From Podospora pseudoanserina (taxonomy: Eukaryota; Ascomycota; Sordariomycetes; Sordariales; Podosporaceae): DNA of 64,000 nucleotides. This document shows, in pieces, positions 55,100-64,000 of the stretch. The notes beneath the pieces were generated by a model that saw only the letters and a program-made list of their open reading frames with translations, ran no database searches and was not told the DNA's origin. How positions within the stretch are numbered: the first letter of the stretch is position 1; each line of letters begins with the position of its first letter. Made by a program: the position numbers and the translations under genes. The stretch is from assembly GCF_035222485.1 (NCBI RefSeq), contig NC_085925.1, positions 310,001 to 374,000 on the forward strand. Reading direction: 5' to 3'.

Positions 55100-58000
55100 T
55101 TACACCCCAGCTGTCACCATCCTTCCCTGTAGCCCTTCCCACTCTCTCGAGCCAAAAACTTGCACCTCTCCCCCATAATAATGTTTCTTCCCACCAGGAA
55201 GTCTAATCTGCAGTTTCGCAGCCGCGCTAACGACCCCCTTCTTCTCCTTGACCTCTTCTCGATTGTGCTCCACCGCGTTCAGCAACCTCGCATTCTTGAT
55301 CACGGCCCCCTCCCAACCCTTCCAAACAGCCCAATCTTCCTCTTGTTTAGCAGCCCAAAACTGCGGTGTGCTCTTCGCCGGCTTCCACCCGCCCTGCGCA
55401 ACAATCTTCTTGTCCAGCATGCTCAAGTCATAGACCTTCGCCTCGGTCACCATCTTGACCAGTTCACCGAGAACGGCCTTGCTCTCTGCCTTGACCATGT
55501 TCCTCCTCTGCTTCTCCGCCGGAACTGCCTTCTTGAGAAGTGGCTCGGCCAGCCAGTCGTAGCTAGCCTGTTCTTTGACTCTTGCCCTCCTGTTGTCCTC
55601 CCGGAGGTACCTCACTGCCGACTGCAAGCCTAGAATCTCATTTTTGAGCGTGTCCATCTCCCTTGCCGTCGCCACCGCTCTTTCTTGGTTAGCCTTGGCC
55701 CCCTCTTCACCGCCAGCCGTAGAAATAACCCGACTGTTGGATGCGATCTGCTTCCACTTGTCACGCTCCGATTCCAAAGCCTTGAGCTCGCGATCTTGCT
55801 TCTTGATGTTGTCCGCTAGAGCCGCGGCTTCGGATTTGGCAGTCTCGAGGTGGGACTCGAGCTCGGTGACGCGCTTGGCTTTGGCGTTCGCATCACGCAT
55901 GCGGGATTCAAGTGTTTCAATCTTGACCTGGGCTGTCGATAAGTTTTCTTCCCGGATAGCGATGGCACGGCGCGCATCGTTGATATCGTCCTTGAGACGT
56001 CGAAGTTCTTCCTCGGCATCCACTGGGATCTTCTTGAGGGCCTTGATCTCCTGTGCGCGCAGGAGCCATGGAGGCTGGTTACGCTCGAATTCTTGAGTTT
56101 GGGCCAGGTCGGTGGAGAGAGCGGCCAGATCCGAGATTTGAGAGGTGGTCTGGCGGAGCTTGTTGAGGTAGGTAGAGAACAAATCGGCTTCGTTAGTGCC
56201 GAATGAGTTGATGGAAGTCTGCGAGATGCAGTTTTGGATCTCCACGTAGGTGTACGGTTCTGTCCTGCCCTCCTCGAGCACGAGCTGATGAAGGTCCAAA
56301 CCAATTCTGCGGGCCATCTCGGAAAGCTCTTGGGTGGCCGCCTCGCACTGCTCAAAAGCTTTCATGGTATCCGGCGTAAGGGATAGATGCCTGGTCTTGA
56401 GCTCCTCGAGAGAGCGAACTGTCTTGCCTGCAATGACCTTGGCGCCGCGCGTCTGTGTGATGACGCCCTCGGCCTTCTTTGCGAAATATTGCTCCAGCTC
56501 ATTCTCCTCGTCGCTTGGCGGAACGACCCGCTGAACCATGGCACGCATGGTCGTGAAGGTGGCCGCAGCAGATTCCAGATAGCTTTGCATGAGAAGCGCC
56601 TTCATGTGAATATCATCGGCGAAGCTCTCCAGGTCGTTGGAGATGTGCACCTCGCCCAGATGCGTCATGAGAGCAATTGTCCGCTGGAGCTCGGCAGAGC
56701 ACTGCTTCTCCTTCAAGTCGTCACGCCTCAAGCCGTCGATCCAACCATTAAGAGCTCTCTCGACAGGCTCCAGTTCGTACAACGCACCTTCGTACTTGGC
56801 GAACTGCTCCAGAGAGCAGTGGCTGATGGAATTGACAAAACGATCGCACATGGCAGACACCCATGTGAGCTTGTCGATGGCACCGCAACCCTCAAATACG
56901 TCGTCTTCGTGTCCGGGGTGCGCCTGGCCATTCACACGCTCCTTGATGAAGCCATTCAGCAAGTTGGCCTTGAACGCCAGTCTCTTGAAGCGCAACAGGG
57001 CCAGAACAGAATCCCTATCCAACTGATAGCTGTCGGGCAAAAACAGCTTGACAATCTCGAGGTGCTGCTCCGCCTCTTGGGCCTCCATCCTCCTCAGCTC
57101 AAGGTCAATTGTCTTCACCTGAGCCTTGGCCGCCGAAATTTGCAGCTTCATGTTCAAGTCCATCATAGCCCTAGAGCGATTGTTAAGCTGCTCGGACTCG
57201 TTCTCCGTCACCGCATGGGAGGCCCTCATATCCTCCAAATCACTTTGCAAGCTCGTGACCAGTTCCCTGAACCGCGAAAGTGTGTACTCCATATCCTCCA
57301 TCGACTCCCGCTGTACGTTGGCCTGCCTCATTTGCTCAGAAATAATGGCATCCTTCAAGTCCAGCTCCTCCTGCATCTCCTTTTCATTCTGTACATGATT
57401 GATCTCCAGCTCGTCGTTGATCTCCTTCAAACTCTCCAGGTCATCAATGACGGCCCGCAACTCCTTGATCTCCTCTGCTTGATTCATATTTTCCTCAGTA
57501 ATCTTCTCGATCAGGTCCTCTGCTCCTAGCGCATTGTTCAGCTGCTCCCTCAGATCCTCCACTGCCACCTCGGCCTGAGCCAACTTTTCCTTCGTAGCGG
57601 CGAATTGCTCCTTCATCGTCTCAAACTCCCTCAGATCCTCCTCCAGCCCCTTGATTTGATCCTTGAGTTCCTCCTCTTGCTCCTGCGAAAGGTCCCTCAG
57701 CCTGATCAGTGCCTCCTTGAGCCGTTCATTGTTTCTCTCCATTTGCAACCACCCGGTGCTCGCCCGTTCCTCGGTCGACATCCCCTTTGTGAATTCGGCG
57801 TTTTCCTCCCGGAGAATCTCCACCTCGAGCTCCAGCTCTTCGCTTTTCTGCTTCAGTGCTTCCAGTTCCACCTTGAGCACCTCGGCCGTCTCCTCCGCCA
57901 TCTCCCGATCCAGCGTTGCCAGCTCAAGCGCACTTTCATGGCTCTCCTGCATCTCCTCGACTGCATAAAACCTTGTTTCTGCCTCCTTGAGCTGTTTCCT

Positions 58001-59185
58001 CAAATCCGCAATCTCTTGCTGCTGAGGCTGGTATTTGATCTGTAACGTCTGAATAATTCTCTCAAACTTATCCCTCTCCCCCTTGATTTTCTCCAAGTTG
58101 TTCAGCTTTTCTCTGTCTTCGATCCGTTTCTTCTCCAGCACGCGCAGTTTGGCCTTGAGATCTTCAATCTCCTTCTGCGCAGCGGCTGTGCTGGGCGCAT
58201 TTCGTGACGATACAGAAGCAGTGGCAATGGGTGATTTTGCTGCCCCTCCACCTGCCGGTGGTAGGGACGTCGTGGCGAGCTTCTCCAGCGCTGCCGTTCG
58301 GACTTGGACGGGGCTGGTGGGTTGAGGGGATAATATCTCGTCATCGCTGCTTTTGCGGGATTCGGCACGGGAAGTCTTGTTGACGCTCGAAACGGACGAG
58401 GCGGAGCTCTGCCTCGCGCCAGGAACACGAGTTGATGCCGGTCTCGATCCAACTCCGGTGGCAAGTCCACCTCTGGTGCTGAGTGTGCGCGGAGGAGCAC
58501 TACTCTGTCTTGGGGTTGAAGAAGCTGTCGAGACCTGGCGGGTTTGTCTGGGCACGGGCGGCGGGGCCATAGAGGGCCTGCTGGTGGCAGAAGCAGGTCG
58601 AGGTCTGACGGCCAAGGCGCCGGGTTTGACATTGGCATTGGAGGGTGTGACGGTTCGTGATGGTGCCGCGCTGGTTGGGGAGCGATTAAGCTGCTTCGTT
58701 GGTGATTTCGTGGGACTCTACACGGACCGAATTAGCTTTCCAGGCCCCTGACGCATAGTAAACAGAGCAGAACCCACCCTCACACTGCCCCTTCTAGGTA
58801 CTGGACTCGGGCTGGGTGCATTCAAGCTCATTCGTTTTCCCAGACTCGGATCACTGGTAGAGGACGAGGCCCCCTTGTTGGAGCTGTTGGAGAACAGGCT
58901 GCTTGGGCGAGATCCTTTTTTGGCGCCGGCTGGCTTGGGTGGCTGTGATGGAACAGGAGCAGGAGCCGTGACGGTGACTGTGACGGGCCTTACGAACATG
59001 CCATATCCCATGGCACATTCGAAATAGCGCTCTCCCTGAACCATGCCATCATTCTTTCCGGATCCATCGTCGAGCTCGACACCAACCCATTCGCCCACGG
59101 CGAAGTGTGTTTGGCCAACATATCGAATAGTTCCAGTGCGGCCGTCGCTCAGCTGTATTTTCTGCCCAACCGCTAAATCGGACAT
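55100..59185 (-). CDS. ro-3: dynactin large subunit p150-Glued (Ro-3/Nip100)
   Basis: Dynein adaptor that links dynein to microtubules and cargo; 1341 aa. Exons are 59185-58778 and 58717-55100; the intron (GTGGGT...GTGTAG) is phase 0 and joins PRRGSVR to SPTKSPTKQLNRSPTS. The CAP-Gly domain is at residues 1-67 with HFAVGEWVGVELDDGSGKND and YGMFVRP; GKNDG replaces the more common form of the loop and is usual in dynactin. A Ser/Pro/Arg-rich basic linker follows. Long coiled coils then occupy much of the protein, interrupted by the dynactin domain (about 700-950: SYQLDRDSVLALLRFKRLAF region). The gene appears complete. Large plus-strand frames overlap it and are shadows. Confidence 0.96.
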
Positions 59186-60218
59186 GATGACCTGGGATCA
59201 CCGGTGATCTTTCATGTCATGCCTTTGGTGGGGAGCGTAAAATGGTGGCCGTTGTCGTTTGCTGTCAAATGTTTTGTGTGGTCAAACGGGACCGTGTTGA
59301 ATGCACGTCAATGCCGTCGACGCGATGGGGCCAACCGCTCCTGAGCTCCACAGCCTAATGTGGGGAGCTCTTGGCACACTGTTGTGCCTGGAAAACTGGG
59401 TTGGGGTTGTTGTTGCTGATCGAAACAGGGTTAGGGTTATTCCGTCGGCCTTCACACAGCATCTCAACCAAAGAATTGCTTTTCTACAGTAGTGGTCGTG
59501 GTTTGCAAACTTGGGAAATATTAAGGCATGCTAAAACGAATATGGAACAGAAACATCCCTTGAATTCCCGCACAAGCACAGGAAAACTGTAGTCATGTTG
59601 ATATGAAAAATAACGTCATCAACACTTCAAGCTGGAGTCATACATGAACGATTTGCATCAGCTTTTGAATTCTTCTGTTTTGCTAGCTCCCTTTCCGAGC
59701 TTCATCTGTGGGGAATAGGCCACGCGCATGATACCTTGCTCTCTCCCCGACCAAACCCACCCTATCATCCATCCTCTGCCCGCCCGAGAATCTCTACCCT
59801 TTCCTTGCCTGACCCGCACCAACGAGAAATATACAAACCCACACCCCCTGCTCCGTGTGTGAAGAACGCCTGGCTAGTGTGATATAAGTGCCGAAAGGAC
59901 AAATTACAATAGACGATAAACAAATTGTAGGGTGAAAAGAAAAGGTAAACGCCAGCGGGATGGAGGGGGTGTAAGAAAGAGGAAGGATCCCACCATTTTA
60001 TCGTCTTGTATGAGTGAAACGAAATAAAGCTTTTGTTTTCCCGGCTCCTCGCTCCCTACTCCAAGTTCCCATACATGAATTGAAAATAAAATCAACGACT
60101 CATAACGGACGGCATTCGCAAAGGTAAAGTATCTTTCCCCTTTCTTTCTCGCTACTCATCCCTGAGTATCGCTTAAACACAGGCCGTCGAGGGTACGATA
60201 TGTCGTGGTCTCGTATCT
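59186..60218. promoter_or_regulatory. dynactin promoter and TAF4 3' flank
   Basis: No gene is seen. Includes the telomere-like 15-mer ATAACCCTAACCCTG on the minus strand at 59426-59440, about 240 bases before the dynactin ATG. Confidence 0.45.
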
Positions 60219-62448
60219 CTATCGGGGCGTCGAGGAATCCAGTTTGACATAGGCCTCCTGGACAGCCTTGATGTCGCGACCATCCATCTCCAAGACTGTA
60301 ACCCAGTCTCGAAGCTGGATACTTTTGCCTTTCTCCTTGTCCTCCCGCCAGGTGCCCAGACGGGGAGCCTTGCCATCCTGGGTCAGTGTGGCCTTCTCCG
60401 ACTGTGCTTTACTGCCAGCTGCTGAACCAGGGGTGCCTGGTTCTTGGCCACCGGTCGCTCGGGGTGTGCTTGGGCCACTACCAGATGTCATCCAGCTGTA
60501 TTCCTTCTTCTTTTTCTTCCCAAAACTGCCCATCAAAGCGCTCAGGGTCTGGTTCGCATTGGCAGTGCTGGATGCCTCGGATAGTCTGGCGGCTGCCGCA
60601 CCCTTCTTTAGTTCTTTCTTGGAAGGCGCTTTGGCGGCCTCGCCGTCGGGTGCGACTGAACCAGGTGTACCAGGAACGATGGAACCTGCGCGAGATCCGG
60701 TCTGGGCTGCATCTGGGTTTAACCGCTTTTGCCGCTTGCGAAGCCGAGCTTCTTCCAGATCTCGCTCAGACGTGGCATTCTGTCTTACAGCGGCGTTGAG
60801 GTCCTTGACCACCTTGGCACCCTTGGATGGCACTGGGGCGGTACTGATTGCTTCAAAGGAGCCTGCAGGGATAGGTTAGCAGGGTATACTGCACACGCCA
60901 AATCATGTATGACATACGTTTGCGGGGGTTGCCGTTGGCCGTGTCGGCGGGAAGGGAATCAAGACCGGTTCGTAAAGGTACGGCAACATCAGCCCACTCT
61001 TGGGGGATCTCGCCATGAGAAGTTGTCTGCCGAATATTGGCGATGCCATTGGCTTCTTCGAGGAGCTCTCTCAGACGGTGTTTTGTGGCGATCGACAAGA
61101 GTGCAAGTTGATCGACCAAATAAGCATCATGAGGGATGAAACACCCCTTTGTAGAGACAACCATGCCATCAGGGCCGTGTCTGGATGTCACTGTCACCTT
61201 AGGCTGAGGAAACTCTTGGGGAGTTCGCATTTTACCCATGGTTTGCTGCTGGTTCTTGAGCTCCAGATTGAGTGTGAGCCCATGCTCCTTCGCAATTTTG
61301 TCCGCGCGATAATGCAGGTTAGGGACGATCAAGAAAGGGTTCCTGAGCTCATTGCTTCGGGTAACAGCCAATCTTTGGGCCGCCTCGTCCCAGGCTCGCT
61401 TGGCAGCCTCGGCTTCAAACTGCTCCTGACTGAGCCCGGTGGCCTCAGCTGGTTGATTCGCTGAACCAGCACCATAAAATGAGCCCTTGTTGCCTGGCGC
61501 GTTGGCTGGCAGGCCGGTTCTTGCCTCCTGAGCAAATGAACCACCATACAGCTCCGCTAGGTATTGTTCCTCGGCCCTCAAATCCACGCCTGTTCCAGCG
61601 AGAGCATCGCTCACGTCATATTCGTATTCCTTCGTAGTAACCGGCTTCGATGGAGGCAACATGGCACCCGGAGTGGAGGGAGGGGGACCAATCGGTGCCA
61701 TTGTGGCATTGGTATACTGTTGCTGTGGAGCTTGCTGGACGGGTTGGGGCTGTATTGGTTGCTGAACCGACTGCGCATGTTGGGGCTGCATCGGCTGTTG
61801 GTACTGCTGGCCCTGCTGATACTGCGGAGCCGGCACCTGCTGTTGCGGGTGCGCCTGTCCATGCTGCTGTTGGGTTGGCTGCACCTGTCCAAGCTGCTGG
61901 GCCTGCGAAACTTGGTGCTGCTGTTGCTGATATTGCGGAGCCTGATGTTGTTGAGGCTGCGGGGTGTGGGGGAGACTCGGGATAAGAGGGGTTGTCGGTG
62001 TTGGGGTGGCAGTCATCGAGGGTCGGGCTTCAGGCAATGTCAAGCCTGGTTGTTGAGCCGGGGAAGCGGCAGAATGTCCATTCACACCATACTGAGAGGC
62101 ATACGACGGCGCATTGGGAACCGGAGTGGGCATGTTGGTGTAGTTCGGAGATGTAACAGTGTTCGGAGATGCAACGGCTGCCTGTGGACTCATAGCATAC
62201 GTCGGCGTACCGTATTGCGACTGTGGTTGCGACGGGGTCTCGACCGATGTTCGGGGTCTCTTATTCGGCGGAATCGAGTACTGAGGCTGTGGAGTGTTGG
62301 CAGGCGAAGCCGACTGCTGGGGAGGAGAGTAATGTTGTTGCTGCGGCGGTCTTTGCTGCTGCTGTTGCGGCATCTGCATTTGCTGCATGTGAGGCGAGAC
62401 CTGAGGAGGGTGAGACACCTGGGGTGCCTGGGGTTGTGGTTGCGCCAT
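60219..62448 (-). CDS. taf4: TFIID subunit TAF4
   Basis: Component of the general transcription factor TFIID; 724 aa. Exons are 62448-60918 and 60862-60219; the intron (GTATGT...CTGCAG) splits an Arg codon and joins NPRK to RSFEAISTAPVPSKG. The N-terminal 260 residues are Gln/Pro/Ser-rich (runs such as MPQQQQQRPPQQQHY). The TAF4 domain follows from about residue 270: TKEYEYDVSDALAGTGVDLR, then EEQYLAELYGG and ALLSIATKHRLRELLEEANG. The C-terminal portion is Lys/Ala-rich with GSFGKKKKKEYSWMTSGSG and ends RDWVTVLEMDGRDIKAVQEA, the histone-fold partner region. It is divergent from Ysh1, another pol II expression gene. Confidence 0.93.
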
Positions 62449-63426
62449 CTTTGGAAAGAGCGAAATCGATAATTCGACTTTGCCTGGTGAGCTTGGAAGT
62501 GTGGTCGAAGCGGTTGACTGTCGGAAGTTCTGACAAAAAAAGTCGAAGTCGCGTTCGATGTACCCAACAATTCTGGTAACTTCACGGTCGGGAGCAGAAG
62601 CTATCGCGATTGTGGGAAACTAAATGAGGGTTGGTCGTCTGTATAGAGAGAGGGCAGAAAAAAGGCGGGACTGCTCTCTAGGTGCGGTGGGAAAAGCGGA
62701 GGGTCGAGAGAGGGCCTCGATCTTTGGTAGAAAGTAGAAGCTCCTTCAGACCCGAGCAGGCGCACCTGCGTAGCCGGCCAAAGCACCCTGCCCGGTACCC
62801 ATCCGACACTCGCTCTGCAATGGGCAAAAGTCGATCAATCGGTTCTCTGATGATTCCTGCTCGTGGTCCGCTGGATTTGGGAGTTGCGCAATCAATGGGG
62901 AAGCGGCGCGGGCTGTTCTCGTCGTGAATCGCCTGGAAGGATGTCAAGATTTGAAAGCAGAGCTAACGCCTCACCTCCGAGTCTGTCGCGTCCAGCAAGG
63001 TCACGTGGTTACCACCCAGATAAAGTGCCAGACCGTAGCCCACCAGGCCCGTGCACCTGCTTCACCTTAAGCTTGGGCCACCCCAGCACCTTTTGGTAGA
63101 GCAGCTGGCAGCTGCCTCACTGAGCAGCGTCGCGCCGGCAGATCTTACACTATTCAACCTTTTATCTCTGGTCTTATTCAACGACAACAACCACCTGATC
63201 ACCCGCAACTTTGAATAGCCCAGTCGCCATCTTCGCACCAATACCTATACACTTCGACTTTGCGGGAATATTGCCTCTTGTATTGCTGCCAATTTTTTCA
63301 CAAAGTTGCTGCAACACATCCACCTCCCTGCTCTCGATATAATTCTTGCAAGCAGTTTTACAAGAGACGTGAGTTCCTGAAACAACTAACAAGATATTCG
63401 ATCACGTACACTTATTACCTCCCGCA
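62449..63426. promoter_or_regulatory. divergent promoter region of taf4 and ysh1
   Basis: About 980 bases between divergent starts. No gene seen. ORFs on both strands lack family features. Confidence 0.4.
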
Positions 63427-64000
63427 ATGGCCTCCAAGCGCAAAGCTGCCGCCATGGCCTCGGCTACTGTAATTGAGGAGCCTGTTGACCCCAGTGACGA
63501 GCTGATGTTTCTCTGTCTTGGAGGAGGCAATGAAGTTGGCCGTTCATGTCATATCATTCAATACAAGGGAAAGACAGTCATGGTATGTGCTGAGATGAGG
63601 TCAGCGCTCTTCTTACCCTGTCTTAGCTGCTAATGTTTTGTTTGTCATCTAGCTTGATGCCGGCCAACATCCCGCCTATGATGGGCTTGCAGCCCTTCCG
63701 TTCTTTGACGACTTTGACCTGAGCACTGTAGATGTGCTTCTCATCAGCCAGTAAGTTGCCCTCTCCGAGTCTAATAGCCCCCTTGGCGAAGCAAGAGTAG
63801 CATGGTGTTGGCTTGGGACAACAATGAGTGGAGGTAGACTTGTAATGAGTCGCCGTGTCACTGTCACTCTGTCACTCTTTTCAGCATCATGTACCGTCCA
63901 TCAGCAACATCATCATCTCCATATGTATTCATATATCAAATACAAGATCTTGTCGCCATTACCACCCTCTGCCTTCATCGTCTCATGCCACCGTCCCTGT
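63427..64000 (+). CDS. ysh1: Ysh1/CPSF73 mRNA 3'-end-processing endonuclease (partial)
   Basis: The 5' part of the endonuclease that cleaves pre-mRNA before polyadenylation; the gene runs off the window. Exons seen are 63427-63582 and 63653-63750. The protein reads [20 protein letters not shown], then YKGKTVM, and after a GTATGT...CTAG intron [20 protein letters not shown] and VDVLLISH, the start of the metallo-beta-lactamase domain. A second intron starts at 63751 (GTAAGT) after two bases of a His codon. The expected HxHxDH signature that should follow is not found in the last 250 bases, so those bases are probably all intron. The first 22 residues are a basic then acidic leader ([20 protein letters not shown]). 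Confidence 0.92.

Noticed and set aside
56387-57529. A 380-codon plus-strand frame inside the dynactin gene
   Set aside because: It is antisense to a conserved coiled-coil region; its Leu-rich readout is the usual complement of Glu/Lys/Gln codons.
61564-62472. A 302-codon plus-strand frame over TAF4
   Set aside because: It is the complement of the Gln/Pro-rich TAF4 N-terminus, giving Leu/Arg-rich nonsense.

Overview
The window reads as a chromosome segment of a filamentous ascomycete, most likely a Sordariomycete (Sordariales-like). The basis is the gene content (HET-domain protein, Clr5-domain protein, two Zn2Cys6 regulators, a Pth11-like membrane receptor relative, Sey1, Ro-3-type dynactin), the short 50-90 nt introns with GTRNGT donors and CTAAC/CTGAC branch points, and fungal forms of the housekeeping genes. 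Gene names come from reading the proteins by eye; no database search was run.

Layout. 0.7-20 kb is mostly accessory: a SulP sulfate permease (+), a Zn2Cys6 regulator rebuilt from five exons (-), Mediator subunit Med18 with a GC-AG intron (-), a small DUF4267 membrane protein (+), guanine deaminase (-), a short secreted tyrosinase (-), an unknown three-exon protein with an internal repeat (+), a large HET-domain protein (-), about 3 kb without genes, and an unknown small membrane protein (+). 20-37.1 kb holds a Clr5-TPR protein, small orphan ORFs, a second Zn2Cys6 regulator, a secreted cupin, a fructosamine-3-kinase-like enzyme and a Pth11-like gene carrying two in-frame stops. Intergenic stretches here are long.

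37.8-64 kb is dense conserved housekeeping: Sey1 (ER fusion), RNase H2 catalytic subunit, CENP-C/Mif2 (centromere), tRNA-Trp, Yme2 and Emi1 (both mitochondria-linked, head to head), a CCCH zinc-finger protein with a NYN-like core, SRP19/Sec65, p150-Glued dynactin, TAF4 and the start of Ysh1/CPSF73, which runs off the window. Several pairs share divergent promoters (RNase H2A/Mif2, Yme2/Emi1, TAF4/Ysh1). The genes form no operon-like pathway.

I saw no CRISPR, no intact transposon, no LTR element and no biosynthetic gene cluster. No new system is clearly demonstrated. The points most worth checking are the GC-AG intron of med18, the RIP-like decay of the Pth11-like gene, an inverted repeat pair flanking the CCCH gene, a shared telobox-type 15-mer in two promoter regions, and the orphan repeat protein near 12.4 kb.
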